Assembly (NCBI GenBank): GCA_947586855.1 | Contig: CANPXV010000004.1 | Span: 54,189-118,188 of the forward strand | DNA: 64,000 nt | Source of the DNA: an uncultured Clostridia bacterium | GTDB lineage: Bacteria > Bacillota > Clostridia > Christensenellales > CAG-314 | Reading direction: 5' to 3' | Part shown: one piece after another, positions 29,796 through 40,864 of the stretch | How the letters are laid out: every line of letters begins with the position of its first letter | Numbering within the stretch: the first letter of the stretch is position 1 | Program-made: the position numbers and the translations under genes | Notes under the pieces: model-generated | Databases searched by the model: none | The model's input: the letters and a program-made list of their open reading frames with translations, nothing else | Told to the model about the DNA's origin: nothing

Positions 29796-30297
29796 GGTTC
29801 TCTCCTTGATTTGTTATATTTTGTTCTATATCACCACTATTTGAGATTTCAGGCGACGTTTCAACGACAGTATCACTTTTAACAGCGATTGACGAGTGCA
29901 CAATCTGCACGATCTTGGGCGTTTCCATCCATTTGTGACGGCGCAGCTTGTCCACCAACGCCACCACGGCAAACCCTACCGCCAAGCCGCCCAAAAACAT
30001 CAGTGCGGCGCTCCAATCGGGCCAATGCAGGCCGAGTGCCAAAAACAGCAGCACCAACGCCGGTGCCAACGGGATAAAATACCCCACCAAAGCAAGTTTT
30101 GCGCTGTTGGTGTCGGGGATATCCAACATCACGGTGTCACCAACTGCGGCGCAAGGCTCGTTGTCGGCGTAAAAATCCACATGTTTTTGCTTTTCCGTCA
30201 TGCCGCACTTACCACAGGATGCGCAAGCGGAGTTGCGGCCCACACGCACCAGGGCAAATTTGTCCTTGACGGACATCACCACGCCTTGTTCAGTCAT
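29788..30297 (-). CDS. SoxR-reducing system protein RseC family
   Basis: N-terminal CASCGKCGMTEKQ cluster, two TMs. Confidence 0.8.
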   Translation of the reverse strand: MTEQGVVMSVKDKFALVRVGRNSACASCGKCGMTEKQKHVDFYADNEPCAAVGDTVMLDIPDTNSAKLALVGYFIPLAPALVLLFLALGLHWPDWSAALMFLGGLAVGFAVVALVDKLRRHKWMETPKIVQIVHSSIAVKSDTVVETSPEISNSGDIEQNITNQGENHE

Positions 30298-32086
30298 GAT
30301 GTTCCTCGCAGCGTATACCCAACTCTCTCAACTGCTTTTCTTCCACTTCGGATGGGGCGTCGCTCATCATATCGCTGGCGTTTTGCATCTTTGGGAAGGC
30401 AATCACGTCCTTGATATTGTTGGTTTCGGTCAGCACCATCACCAGACGGTCCAGCCCCAGCGCCAAACCTCCGTGAGGGGGCGTGCCGTACTTGAATGCG
30501 TCCACAAAAAATCCAAAACGATCGGCAATTTGCTCGTCGGAGAAGCCCAACGTTTCAAACATCAGCTTTTGCACGTCTCTGTTGTAGATACGCATGGAGC
30601 CGCCGCCCATCTCGTCGCCGTTGATGACGACGTCGTATGCCTTGGCACGCACACGGGCGGGGTCGCTCTTCATGAAGGGCAGGTCCTCGTTTTTGGGGCT
30701 GGTAAAGGGGTGATGCATGGCCACAAAGCGCCCCTCCTCCTCGGAGTACTCGAACAGGGGAAAATCCACCACCCACAGTGCCGCAAAGTCGTCGGACTTG
30801 TACATTTCGAATTTGGCCGCCAGGTGACAGCGCAGCGCTCCCAACGACACCACGGCCGTTTGCCAATCGGCGTCGGCCACAATCAAGGCGATGTCACCCT
30901 GCTTCATGCCGAGAGCTTGCACAATGCCTTCCAACTCTTGTTGGGACACGGCCTTGGCAAAGCTGCATTTGACGCCCTCTTTGCCCAAACCGTACCAAGC
31001 AAGCCCCTTAGCCTTGTAAGTTTTTACAAACTCCACAAGTTTGTCGAGGTCCTTGCGGGACAGCTTGTCGGCGCCGCCCTCCAACACGATGGCTCGCACA
31101 GTGCCGCCAGCCGCCAAAGCGTTGGCAAACACAACAAATTGGCTGTTGGATACGGCCTCGTCCAACCGCTGGATTTCCATACCGAAGCGCAGGTCGGGCT
31201 TGTCCGAGCCGAAACGGTTCATACATTCCGTCCAGGGCAGCCGCAAAAAATGCTCGGGCAGCTCAACGTTACGTATCTGCTTAAAAATGCGCACAAGCAG
31301 CCCTTCGGTGAGGGTCATAACTTCCTCTTCCTGGTCCACAAAGCTCATTTCCAAGTCGATTTGAGTAAATTCCGGCTGGCGATTGGCACGCAGGTCCTCG
31401 TCACGGAAGCACTTTGCAATCTGAAAATACCTGTCCATACCGCCAATCATCAGCAGCTGCTTGTACAACTGCGGCGATTGCGGCAAAGCATAAAAGCTGC
31501 CTTGACGTATGCGGCTGGGCACCAGATAGTCCCGTGCGCCCTCCGGCGTGGATTTGCCTAACATGGGCGTTTCCACCTCGATAAAGCCATTTTCCGCCAG
31601 ATAGTTGCGGGTGATTTGGCAAATTTTGCTGCGTGTTACAAGGTTGTGTTGCAAATCTTCTCGGCGCAGGTCCAGATATCTGTATTTGAGGCGCAATGCC
31701 TCGTTGGCGCCCACATCCCCGATAGAAAATGGCGTGGTATCCGCCTCGGACAAAATTTTGAGCTGTTCTGCAACCAACTCCACCTCGCCCGTTTTCATGT
31801 TGGGGTTGACGTTGTTGCCCACACGATGGCGCACCTTGCCCGTCACAGTGATGACGTACTCCAATTTGAGGGTGGATGCCTTGTCCAACAGTTGTTGCGA
31901 GCAAACGTCGGTGTCAAACACTATCTGCATGATGCCGCTTCTGTCCCGCAGCTGCAAAAAAATCAATCCGCCCAGATCGCGGCGACGATGCACCCAGCCC
32001 ATCAGGGTAAGCTCTTTTCCGATTTCCTTTGTTGACACCTCGCCGCACATCATGCTGCGAAGCTGTCCGTTAAGAAGTTCTGCCAT
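30290..32086 (-). CDS. aspS: Aspartyl-tRNA synthetase
   Basis: GWVHRRRDLGGLIFLQLRDRSG; REDLQHNLVTRSKI; GGLALGLDRLVM. Confidence 0.98.
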   Translation of the reverse strand: MAELLNGQLRSMMCGEVSTKEIGKELTLMGWVHRRRDLGGLIFLQLRDRSGIMQIVFDTDVCSQQLLDKASTLKLEYVITVTGKVRHRVGNNVNPNMKTGEVELVAEQLKILSEADTTPFSIGDVGANEALRLKYRYLDLRREDLQHNLVTRSKICQITRNYLAENGFIEVETPMLGKSTPEGARDYLVPSRIRQGSFYALPQSPQLYKQLLMIGGMDRYFQIAKCFRDEDLRANRQPEFTQIDLEMSFVDQEEEVMTLTEGLLVRIFKQIRNVELPEHFLRLPWTECMNRFGSDKPDLRFGMEIQRLDEAVSNSQFVVFANALAAGGTVRAIVLEGGADKLSRKDLDKLVEFVKTYKAKGLAWYGLGKEGVKCSFAKAVSQQELEGIVQALGMKQGDIALIVADADWQTAVVSLGALRCHLAAKFEMYKSDDFAALWVVDFPLFEYSEEEGRFVAMHHPFTSPKNEDLPFMKSDPARVRAKAYDVVINGDEMGGGSMRIYNRDVQKLMFETLGFSDEQIADRFGFFVDAFKYGTPPHGGLALGLDRLVMVLTETNNIKDVIAFPKMQNASDMMSDAPSEVEEKQLRELGIRCEEHHD

Positions 32087-32101
32087 GGTTTTCTCCTATG
32101 T

Positions 32102-33382
32102 TTACAAAACGTATTTTTTGAGGTTGCGGGATTCCGTGCGGAAGTTGTTTAGCACATATTGTCTGTCAATCACAACCTTTTTCGTCTCGCCCTCGTCGAT
32201 ATCGTAGGAAATATCCTCCACGATATGCTCCATTATGCTTTGCAGACGTCTTGCGCCGATATCTTCCAACGTGTTGTTTTGATCGTAGGCCACGTTGGCG
32301 ATCTCAGCAATGCCGTCGTCGGTAAAGGACAAATCGATGTTATCCACCGCAAGCAGCTTTTTGTATTGCTGCGTGATGGCGTTTTCAGGCTCGGTCAAAA
32401 TTTTGATAAAGTCGTCCACGCCCAGGCTGTCCAGCTCCACCAGCACGGGGAAACGTCCCTGCAACTCGGGGATGAGGTCGGACACCTTGCTGACGTGAAA
32501 TGCGCCGCTTGCGATAAACAAAATGTAGTCCGTCTTGATGTTGCCGTACTTGGTGGACACCGTGCACCCTTCCACAATGGGCAAAATGTCCCGTTGCACG
32601 CCCTCTCGGGATACGTCCGGGCCGTTTTGAGAGGATTTTCCCGCAATTTTGTCCATTTCGTCGATGAAGATCACACCGTCGTTTTCTGCACGTTTGAGCG
32701 CTTCGCTTTCCACGCTGTCCAGGTCGATGAGCTTTTCGCTCTCCTCCGCAGCAAGGATACGCAATGCCTCCTCCACGGTGACAACACGCTTTTTGGTGCG
32801 TTTGGGCAGCATATCGCCAAAGATATTGCCGATATTTATCTCGCCGCCGCCCGCCTGCAACTCCACAGGCTTGGGGATATCGGCAACGGAAATTTCCACC
32901 TGCATCTGGTCGAGGTTGTGCTTGGACACCTCGTCGATGACGGCCACACGGGTCAGGCCCTCGGGCAGCTCCTTGGATTGCTTCAACAGCAAATCGGCCA
33001 CCCTTTCCACAGCACGGTCAAACGCACGAGACTCCACCTCTTTGTAGCGCTCGTCCTTTACCAGCCTGATGGACACCTCCACCAGATCCCGCACCATGCT
33101 TTCCACATCTCTGCCCACGTAGCCCACCTCGGTGTACTTGGTGGCTTCCACTTTGAGGAAGGGCGCCTTGACCAACTTGGCCAATCTGCGGGCGATTTCC
33201 GTCTTGCCCACGCCCGTCGGGCCCTTCATAATGATATTTTTGGGGGTGATTTCCTCTCTGTCGGCAAGGGGCAGCTTGCTGCGGCGATATCTGTTGCGCA
33301 GGGCAATGGCAACGGCCTTTTTTGCATTGAATTGTCCCACAATGTAGCGATCAAGCTCGTTTACGATTTGCTTAGGTGTCAT
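32102..33382 (-). CDS. hslU: ATP-dependent protease ATPase subunit HslU
   Basis: IVNELDRYIVGQFNAKKAVAIALRNRYRR; GPTGVGKTEIARRLA. Confidence 0.97.
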   Translation of the reverse strand: MTPKQIVNELDRYIVGQFNAKKAVAIALRNRYRRSKLPLADREEITPKNIIMKGPTGVGKTEIARRLAKLVKAPFLKVEATKYTEVGYVGRDVESMVRDLVEVSIRLVKDERYKEVESRAFDRAVERVADLLLKQSKELPEGLTRVAVIDEVSKHNLDQMQVEISVADIPKPVELQAGGGEINIGNIFGDMLPKRTKKRVVTVEEALRILAAEESEKLIDLDSVESEALKRAENDGVIFIDEMDKIAGKSSQNGPDVSREGVQRDILPIVEGCTVSTKYGNIKTDYILFIASGAFHVSKVSDLIPELQGRFPVLVELDSLGVDDFIKILTEPENAITQQYKKLLAVDNIDLSFTDDGIAEIANVAYDQNNTLEDIGARRLQSIMEHIVEDISYDIDEGETKKVVIDRQYVLNNFRTESRNLKKYVL

Positions 33383-33383
33383 G

Positions 33384-33935
33384 TCAAGCCTCCTCTACGG
33401 TGATGTGACCGTTGGTAAACACGCAAATTTCGCTGGCAATTTCCAACGATTTGGCGGCAATTTCCTTTGCGGAGAGGTCGGTGTTGCGCAAAAGCGCCTT
33501 TGCGGCCGCCAATGCGTAGTTTCCGCCGCTGCCGATAGCGCACACGCCGTCATCGGGTTCGATAACGTCGCCCGAGCCGGACAAAAGGTAGATATTCTCC
33601 TTGTCGGCAACTATCATCATGGCCTCCAACTTGCGCATAACGTTGTCTCTGCGCCACAGTTGCGCAACTTCCACTGCCGAACGCAGCAAATTTCCGCTGA
33701 ATTTTTGCAGCATTTCTTCAAATTTTTCCGACAGAGTAAAGGCGTCCGCCACCGATCCGGCAAAACCCGTGACGATTTTTCCGTCATAAATGCGGCGCAC
33801 TTTGACGGCGTTGCCCTTCATGATGACGTTTTGCCCCTGCGTCACCTGTCCATCGCCCGCAACAGCAATTTGGCCGTTACGCTTGACGGCGCAGATAGTT
33901 GTTCCCTTGATTGTATCGGCAAAAACTTCTGACAT
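33384..33935 (-). CDS. hslV: ATP-dependent protease subunit HslV
   Basis: [54 protein letters not shown]. Confidence 0.98.
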   Translation of the reverse strand: MSEVFADTIKGTTICAVKRNGQIAVAGDGQVTQGQNVIMKGNAVKVRRIYDGKIVTGFAGSVADAFTLSEKFEEMLQKFSGNLLRSAVEVAQLWRRDNVMRKLEAMMIVADKENIYLLSGSGDVIEPDDGVCAIGSGGNYALAAAKALLRNTDLSAKEIAAKSLEIASEICVFTNGHITVEEA

Positions 33936-33946
33936 ATTGTTTCTCC

Positions 33947-35248
33947 TTATTGATTGTCGAGTATTTTTTTCATTGATTGCATCGCCCTTTCGCAGTAGGC
34001 GATCTTCCTTTGCGACTTATCTTTGATTTTGTCCGAAAGCGGGTCCAAAATACCAAAACTACTGTTCATCGGCTGATATTTGCCGAAATCGGTGCACACA
34101 TGCCTGCACAATGCGCCCGTCATGGTGTCCCCGCCAAAGTGCAGCGGCGACATTCCGCTAAAAATGCGATACGCCTGCAATGCGGCCACCAATCCGCTCA
34201 CCGCCGACTCCATATATCCTTCCACCCCCACAAGCTGCCCTGCAAAAAACAGTCTGGGGCGAGTTGCAACCTGAAAATATTGGTTGAGTTGCTTAGGGGC
34301 GTCGATATATGTGTTTCGGTGCATCACGCCGTAGCGCACAAATTCGGCGTCGTGCAGCGCAGGTATCAGCGAGAACACCCTTTTTTGCTCGCCGTATTTG
34401 AGGTTGGTCTGAAATCCCACCAAATTGTAGCGTGTGCCCTCGGCGTTTTCCTTGCGCAGCTGCACCACGGCATAGGGCCGTTCATCGGTGCGCTCGTCCC
34501 GCAACCCGATGGGCTTCATCGGGCCGAAACGCATTGTGTCGGGTCCTCGCTTGGCCATGACTTCGATGGGCATGCACCCCTCAAACACGTTGTTTTCAAA
34601 GTCTTTCAGCTCCACCGTCTCGGCCGAGACAAGCTGTTGGTAAAATGTGAGATACTGCTCTTTGTTGAGGGGGCAATTGATGTAGTCTGCGCTGCCCTTG
34701 CCGTAGCGGCTGCCCACAAATGCGCTGTCGAAATTTATGCTTTCGGCGGTGACAATGGGGGCCACAGCGTCGAAAAAGTACAAAAATTTCTCGCCGAACA
34801 GCTCCTTGAAGGCGGGGATAAGCGCATCGTCCGTCAGCGGACCCGTGGCCACTATCACAAAGTCGTAGCCGTCGGTATCCAGGCTCGTCTCCACCGCTTG
34901 CACACGGTGAAAGTTGTCAAATTGCTCCAAAATCTCCGTTATGCACTGCGAAAAAGCATACCTGTCCACAGCCAAAGCGTTGCCGGCAGGCACCTTGGTT
35001 TGCTCGGCCGCACGCAGCACCACACTGTCCAGCAGACGCATTTCCGCTTTCAGCAGGCCGCTGGACGTGGCGATGTCGTCGCTTTTGAAGGAGTTGGAAC
35101 ACACCACTTCGCACAGTGTGTCCAGCTTGTGCGCAGGAGATTTTTTTAGCGGCTTCATTTCCACAAGAGTGACGTCCACACCTCTTTTCAGCAGGTGATA
35201 GCACGCCTCGCAGCCCGCAAAACCGCCGCCGATGACCTTAGCTTTCAC
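33947..35248 (-). CDS. trmFO: tRNA (uracil-5-)-methyltransferase TrmFO
   Basis: [47 protein letters not shown]. Confidence 0.97.
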   Translation of the reverse strand: MKAKVIGGGFAGCEACYHLLKRGVDVTLVEMKPLKKSPAHKLDTLCEVVCSNSFKSDDIATSSGLLKAEMRLLDSVVLRAAEQTKVPAGNALAVDRYAFSQCITEILEQFDNFHRVQAVETSLDTDGYDFVIVATGPLTDDALIPAFKELFGEKFLYFFDAVAPIVTAESINFDSAFVGSRYGKGSADYINCPLNKEQYLTFYQQLVSAETVELKDFENNVFEGCMPIEVMAKRGPDTMRFGPMKPIGLRDERTDERPYAVVQLRKENAEGTRYNLVGFQTNLKYGEQKRVFSLIPALHDAEFVRYGVMHRNTYIDAPKQLNQYFQVATRPRLFFAGQLVGVEGYMESAVSGLVAALQAYRIFSGMSPLHFGGDTMTGALCRHVCTDFGKYQPMNSSFGILDPLSDKIKDKSQRKIAYCERAMQSMKKILDNQ

Positions 35249-37460
35249 TCACTTCACCGCCGTCGTAGTTGCAGTCCTTGTTGGAGCAGCGAATATATTT
35301 TTTACCTCGCAGCGTCTTGTATACAAGGTGAGCGCCGCACGTTGGGCACAATTTGCCTGTGGGCACATCCCACGACACAAAATCGCACTCGGGATAGCCC
35401 GTGCAACCGTAAAAAGGCGTGCCGCGCTTGGAAATGCGCTTGGTGACATCCTTGCCACACTTGGGGCACTTGGCCACCGTCTCCGTGATGGGCTTGGTGT
35501 TGCGGCAGTTGGGATAGTTGCTGCACGCAAGATATTTGCCATAACGGCCCTGACGCTCCATCATGGTGCCGCCGCAAAGCTCGCAAACAATATTTGTGGC
35601 CTTGGCGGGCGCCTTTTCCTTCAAGCTCTTGATGTTGGAGCAGTTGGGGTAGTTGCTGCACGCAAGATATTTGCCGTATCGGCCGTTGCGTATCAACATC
35701 GGGGCGCCACATTTGTCGCAGAGAACGTCGGACATCTCGTCCTGCAAAGAAACCTTGCGAGAGTGCAACGCCACTTCCACTTCCTTTTGCATTGGCTTGT
35801 AGAAGCTGTCCACCACGTTGTACCACGGCTCACCGTTGTCCTCGATGGCGTCCAACCTATCCTCCATCTCGGCGGTAAACTGCACGTCCACCACTTCGCT
35901 GAAATATTTTTGCAGATATTCCGTCACCTGTATGCCCAGATTGCTGGGCACAAGCGCCTTGCCGTCCTTGACGACGTATTCTCGCTTGTACAGCGTCTGC
36001 ATGATGGTGGCGTAAGTGCTGGGGCGGCCGATGCCCTTTTCTTCCATGGCCTTGATGATGCTTGCCTCGGTGTAGCGGGCGGGCGCCTTGGTAAAGCGTT
36101 GCTCGGGGTTGAGCTGCACAAGATTGAGCCTATCCCCCTCAAACAACTGCGGCAAAGCGGCGTTTTCTTCATCTTCGTCCTTATCTTTGCTTTTTGTTTC
36201 GCCGTATATGGCCAGATAGCCGTCGAAAACAGGCGTTCTGCCCGAAGCTGTCAATCCGCACCTTCCGCAGGATATGCCCACCGATACACTGTTGTACTTG
36301 GCGGGGGCGGCCTGGCTGGCCAAAAAGCGCTCGTAGATCAGCTTGTACAGCAAATATTGGTTGCGCTGCACCTTGTCCTTGATTGATTCGGGGGTGAGGT
36401 CCAGATTGATGGGGCGGATGGCCTCGTGTGCGTCCTGCGCCTGCTTTTTGGTGGCGTAAAAATTGGGTTTTTCCGGCAGATATTGATTGCCGTACACTTG
36501 GGCGATACGCTCCCTTGCTGCGGCGATAGCGTCCGATGACACCCTCACCGAGTCGGTACGGATGTACGTCACCAAGGCGACATGCCCCATTGCGCCGATG
36601 TCAAAACCTTCGTAAAGCTGTTGTGCCACCGACATCGCCACATTGCTGGACATGCGCAGCTTGTTCACTGCGTCCTGCTGCATGGTGCTTGTGGTAAAGG
36701 GCGGCTGCGGACGAGACTGCGTGACAGAACGTTTTACTCCCGTGACGACGTAATCGTTGCCTTGGAGAATTTGCAACGCACGGTCGCACTGCTCTTTGTT
36801 TTTGATTTTGATTTTTTTGCCGTCCACTTCCGTCAGCACCGCCTTGAATTGCGGCTTGTTTTTGGGCTTTTCCAGCTGAGCGGACACATGCCAGAACTCT
36901 TCCGGCTGGAAATTCTTTATTTCCTTTTCCCTATCCACGATTATCCGCAGCGCTGCCGATTGCACCCGTCCGGCAGACAATTTGTTTGTGATTTTTTTGC
37001 ACAACACGGGCGAAAGGGTGTAGCCTACCAGCCTGTCCAGCACTCGACGAGCCTGTTGCGCCGCCACCAACCCTTTGTTGATGTAGTCGGGGTGCTCTAT
37101 GGCGTTGTTGACAGCCTTTTTTGAGATTTCGTTGAACATTATCCTGTTCTTCTCGTTGGGGTCGAGGTTCAATGCGCACTGCAAGTGATAAGAAATCGCT
37201 TCGCCCTCTCTGTCCGGGTCGGTTGCCAGATACACTTTTTCCGCACGGGCCACCTCCTTTTTGAGGCGCTCGATAGTCTCTTGCTGCTCGGGCTTTCTTG
37301 CCGAAAGCTGCGGCTGATAATTATTGTTGAAATCTATCCCCATTTCCTTGTCGGGCAAGTCCCAGATGTGCCCTTTGGATGCGTCCACACGATAGTCGGG
37401 TCCAAGGTACTTTCCGATAGTTTTGGCCTTTGCAGGGGATTCCACAATAACAAGTTTCAT
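35238..37460 (-). CDS. topA: DNA topoisomerase I
   Basis: MKLVIVESPAKAKTIGKYLG; three C-terminal Cys4 zinc fingers. Confidence 0.98.
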   Translation of the reverse strand: MKLVIVESPAKAKTIGKYLGPDYRVDASKGHIWDLPDKEMGIDFNNNYQPQLSARKPEQQETIERLKKEVARAEKVYLATDPDREGEAISYHLQCALNLDPNEKNRIMFNEISKKAVNNAIEHPDYINKGLVAAQQARRVLDRLVGYTLSPVLCKKITNKLSAGRVQSAALRIIVDREKEIKNFQPEEFWHVSAQLEKPKNKPQFKAVLTEVDGKKIKIKNKEQCDRALQILQGNDYVVTGVKRSVTQSRPQPPFTTSTMQQDAVNKLRMSSNVAMSVAQQLYEGFDIGAMGHVALVTYIRTDSVRVSSDAIAAARERIAQVYGNQYLPEKPNFYATKKQAQDAHEAIRPINLDLTPESIKDKVQRNQYLLYKLIYERFLASQAAPAKYNSVSVGISCGRCGLTASGRTPVFDGYLAIYGETKSKDKDEDEENAALPQLFEGDRLNLVQLNPEQRFTKAPARYTEASIIKAMEEKGIGRPSTYATIMQTLYKREYVVKDGKALVPSNLGIQVTEYLQKYFSEVVDVQFTAEMEDRLDAIEDNGEPWYNVVDSFYKPMQKEVEVALHSRKVSLQDEMSDVLCDKCGAPMLIRNGRYGKYLACSNYPNCSNIKSLKEKAPAKATNIVCELCGGTMMERQGRYGKYLACSNYPNCRNTKPITETVAKCPKCGKDVTKRISKRGTPFYGCTGYPECDFVSWDVPTGKLCPTCGAHLVYKTLRGKKYIRCSNKDCNYDGGEVSES

Positions 37461-38545
37461 TCAATTCCTCCATAAAGTCGGTAGGTGTTGCCTGCCAACT
37501 TAGCAATTATACTCCTTAATTCCAGATTTGCCAACAAAAAATTAAGTTCGCCTGCGGATATGCCCGTCCGCTCCACAAGGTTGTCGAAGGAAAGCGGTCC
37601 ATCGGTCAGGGCATTGACAACGGCCTGCTCCTCTATGCTCATCTGATATGTCTGTCTGGTCGTCTCCTCTCGATCCAACCCGTAAAAGTCCACAATGTCC
37701 CTCGGCGTGGTGACACATACGCCCTGCACGGATTTTATCAGGTGGTTGTTGCCCCAAAAACTTGCGTCGTAAATTTCGCCCGGCACGGCAAACACGTCTC
37801 GGCCCTGCTCCAACGCCAGCTCCACAGTAGAGTTGGTGCCGCTTTTTGCCGGCGCCTGACACACCAGCAATCCCTTGCCCAAAGCCGACACCAGCCTGTT
37901 GCGATGGGGAAAATGATATGCCCAGGGCGTGGCGTCCATGCCGTACTCGGTAACAAGCAATCCGCCGCTGCGCACAATCCTGTCCGCCAGCCCCTGATTA
38001 GAGGCGGGATACACGCTCAGCAATCCGCCACCCAGCACCGCAATGGTCTTGCCGTGCTCGTCCAGCGTCGTCTCGTGCGCCACGCTGTCCACTCCATACG
38101 CCAATCCGCTTACAATGGTAAAGTATTCGCACAACACAGCGGTAAAATCCTTGGTGACACGCCGTCCGTAGGAGGAAATTTTGCGAGTGCCCACCACCGA
38201 CAGGCATTGGCTATCCAACAGCGAAACGTCTCCCTTGCAAAAAAGTATGTAGGGTTTGTCGTCGATTTGCCGCAATCTTTCGGGATAATCGTTCGAAAAA
38301 TAGCTAACTGCCACAACCTCGTGCTTGCACATGTTGTCCACAAGTTTTTCGTACTGCTGCCGCTTGAAGGAGGCAACGATTTCCGAGTAGCTTGCGCCCA
38401 AAATCTCCTGCGCCTGTTTGCTTTTGCCGATATTGGCAACAAGGTCCTCTGCACCGTCAAACATTTCCCACAACTGAAAGAATTTGGGGCCGACAACACC
38501 TTTTTCGCCCAACAATATGCAAATTTTTTCTTCCAAAGTGTACAT
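37457..38545 (-). CDS. dprA: DNA-processing protein DprA
   Basis: VVGTRKISSYGRRVTKDF; SGLAYGVDSVAHETTL; start MYTLEEKICILLGEKG at 38545. Confidence 0.95.
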   Translation of the reverse strand: MYTLEEKICILLGEKGVVGPKFFQLWEMFDGAEDLVANIGKSKQAQEILGASYSEIVASFKRQQYEKLVDNMCKHEVVAVSYFSNDYPERLRQIDDKPYILFCKGDVSLLDSQCLSVVGTRKISSYGRRVTKDFTAVLCEYFTIVSGLAYGVDSVAHETTLDEHGKTIAVLGGGLLSVYPASNQGLADRIVRSGGLLVTEYGMDATPWAYHFPHRNRLVSALGKGLLVCQAPAKSGTNSTVELALEQGRDVFAVPGEIYDASFWGNNHLIKSVQGVCVTTPRDIVDFYGLDREETTRQTYQMSIEEQAVVNALTDGPLSFDNLVERTGISAGELNFLLANLELRSIIAKLAGNTYRLYGGIE

Positions 38546-38546
38546 G

Positions 38547-40082
38547 TTATACCCTGTATTTTCTGTCCAGCTGCCTATATTGCAACGACTCCGCCACGTG
38601 CTTGACAGTGATGTTCTCCGATCCGTCCAAATCGGCAATGGTTCGGGACACTTTCAGGATTCGGTTATACGCCCGTGCGGTGAGGTTGAGCTTTTCAAAG
38701 GACTCTTCCAGCAGGTTGGCGCTTTGCCTGTCCAACTTGCAAAATCTCTTGATGTCTGCGGGGGTCATCTGCGCATTGCACCGCCTGCCGTAGGGCGACA
38801 AACGATCTCGCTGTATGGCACGGGCCTTGTTGACACGCTCTCTTACCGCCGACGATGGCTCGGCAAGGTCGTCCGTCTGCAAATCGTTGTAGGTTACGTT
38901 GTCCACCTCGATGTGTATGTCGATCCTGTCCAGCAGCGGCCCCGACAGCTTGTTGAGATACCTGTGTATCTGCGAGGCCGTGCACTTGCACTCTGCTGTG
39001 GCACTGCCGTAGTTGCCGCAAGGGCACGGGTTCATGCTGGCTATCAACATGAAGTCGGCGGGATACGTCACGGAAATGGCATTGCGAGAAACGGTTATCA
39101 CACCATCTTCCAACGGTTGGCGAAGCGTCTCCAACGTCTGGCGGTTGTATTCGGGCAGCTCGTCCAAAAACAGCACGCCGTTGTGTGCCAGGCTGATTTC
39201 GCCGGGGCGGGCCTTGTTGCCGCCGCCCGTCAATGCCACCATCGTGCTGGAATGGTGAGGCGTGCGGAAGGGCCTTTCGTAAATAAATCCATCCAACTGC
39301 CCCGAAACGCTGTGGATTTTGGCCACTTCTAACGCTTCGTCGAAGGTGAGGTTGGGCATGATGGAGGGCACCGCCCTTGCCAACATCGTTTTGCCCGCAC
39401 CGGGAGGCCCGATCATGATGATGTTGTGGTTGCCTGCCACGGCAATCTCCATTGCACGTTTGGCGGCATATTGTCCCTTGATGTATTTGAAGTCGTGCTC
39501 GCTTTTGTTGACGGCAACGTCCGTTGCCCAACTGCGGATAGCAAGGGGCTGCAACTCAATTTGGTTGGTCAAAAATCCCACCGCCTCTTGCAGCGTCTCC
39601 ACGGCGTAGATTGTTGCGCCCTCGATAAACACCGCCTCGCCCGCATTGCCCTTGGGTATCAAAAATGTTTTTTCGCCCTGCTGCACCGCCGTGATAAGCA
39701 TGGGCAGCAGCCCGTTGATTTTGCGCACCTCGCCATTCAGCGACAGCTCTCCCAACACAATGGGCCTTTTGAGGCTGTCGTAGGGGATCTGCTTGCTGGC
39801 CGCCAACATGCCGATGGCTATGGGCAGATCGTACAAACTGCCCTCCTTTTTGATGTCGGCAGGGGCCAGATTGACAACGGCAGACGCCACAGGATAATGA
39901 TAACCGCTGTTTTTGATGGCAGAGCGCACACGCTCCTTAGACTCCTTGACAGCCGTATCCGCAAGCCCCACGATGTCGTAGGAAGGCATGCCGGCGTGCA
40001 TGTCGATCTCCGCCGAAACGGGAAAACCTTCCAAGCCTTTCAGTCCGTAACTTTTGATAACCGCAAGCATAGATTTCTCCAT
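38547..40082 (-). CDS. comM: YifB/ComM family Mg-chelatase-like AAA+ ATPase
   Basis: VKSYGLKGLEGFPVSAEIDMHAG-like N-terminus; GPPGAGKTMLARAVPSIMP; FRTPHHSSTMVALTGGG. Confidence 0.95.
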   Translation of the reverse strand: MEKSMLAVIKSYGLKGLEGFPVSAEIDMHAGMPSYDIVGLADTAVKESKERVRSAIKNSGYHYPVASAVVNLAPADIKKEGSLYDLPIAIGMLAASKQIPYDSLKRPIVLGELSLNGEVRKINGLLPMLITAVQQGEKTFLIPKGNAGEAVFIEGATIYAVETLQEAVGFLTNQIELQPLAIRSWATDVAVNKSEHDFKYIKGQYAAKRAMEIAVAGNHNIIMIGPPGAGKTMLARAVPSIMPNLTFDEALEVAKIHSVSGQLDGFIYERPFRTPHHSSTMVALTGGGNKARPGEISLAHNGVLFLDELPEYNRQTLETLRQPLEDGVITVSRNAISVTYPADFMLIASMNPCPCGNYGSATAECKCTASQIHRYLNKLSGPLLDRIDIHIEVDNVTYNDLQTDDLAEPSSAVRERVNKARAIQRDRLSPYGRRCNAQMTPADIKRFCKLDRQSANLLEESFEKLNLTARAYNRILKVSRTIADLDGSENITVKHVAESLQYRQLDRKYRV

Positions 40083-40211
40083 TGTAAATAATCTATCTAT
40101 AAGTATAACTTTGAATGAAAAATTTAGCAAGAATATTTTGCAATAAATATCCGATAAAATTTTGACAAAATAACCAATGCCAAGTTGGCGATAATGCAAC
40201 AACAGACAACA

Positions 40212-40236
40212 AAAAAGCGACCCAAACGGCCGCTTG
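40212..40236 (-). terminator. rplS terminator
   Basis: AAGCGGCC/GGGTCGCTT hairpin then T tract on the minus strand. Confidence 0.75.
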
Positions 40237-40247
40237 ATTTCGTGGTT

Positions 40248-40586
40248 TTATCTTGAAGATTTGACCTTGGCTGCCTTGCCCGTACGCTCACGCAGATAGT
40301 ACAGCTTGGCACGTCTCACGTCGCCCTGACGAACAACCACAATGCTTTCGATCTTGGGGCTGTGCACGGGGAACGTCCTCTCCACACCGATACCGCTGGA
40401 AATGCGTCTCACAGTAAAGGTCTCGCGCAGACCGCCATGCTTACGTGCGATAACGATGCCCTCGTAGGCCTGCACCCTTTCCTTGTTACCTTCGATAACT
40501 TTGAAGTTCACACGGACGGTATCCCCTACGTTAAATTCGGTCACTTCTCTCAGCGATTCCGACTCGATTTGCTTGATGATATCCAT
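40248..40586 (-). CDS. rplS: 50S ribosomal protein L19
   Basis: [35 protein letters not shown]. Confidence 0.98.
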   Translation of the reverse strand: MDIIKQIESESLREVTEFNVGDTVRVNFKVIEGNKERVQAYEGIVIARKHGGLRETFTVRRISSGIGVERTFPVHSPKIESIVVVRQGDVRRAKLYYLRERTGKAAKVKSSR

Positions 40587-40695
40587 TTGACTTTTCCTCC
40601 AAAAATTTTGTTAACTAAGCGTTCATACACTGTCAAAGTCAGAGGACCGCCCGAAGTCACCTGTATATATTAACATAAACCGTCGCTTTTAGCAA
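40587..40695 (-). promoter_or_regulatory. rplS promoter and leader (candidate L19 leader RNA)
   Basis: TTGCTA (40690-40695)-17-TAATAT (40667-40672); ~75-nt leader with GAACGCTTAGTTAAC before the RBS. Confidence 0.5.
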
Positions 40696-40817
40696 CTGTT
40701 TTGCAGCGATTTTACGGCAAAATTTCTCGCAAAATTATTTTTGTCGGCATTATGCAAAATTCCTCCGATTTGCCCGATTTTATATCAAATTCTGCTCAAA
40801 TCGCTTTAAATTTCGAT

Positions 40818-40864
40818 ACTATGTCTGGCATATTATTCTACAAAAAGCCGATTTATGACATAGT
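40818..40864 (+). repeat. 47-bp interspersed element, copy C
   Basis: ACTATGTCTGGCATATTATTCTACAAAAAGCCGATTTATGACATAGT. Confidence 0.8.

Noticed and set aside
29788-30297. Cys-rich RseC-like protein as a novel redox system with trxA
   Set aside because: RseC-family proteins are known and the pairing with thioredoxin may be simple operon neighbourhood.
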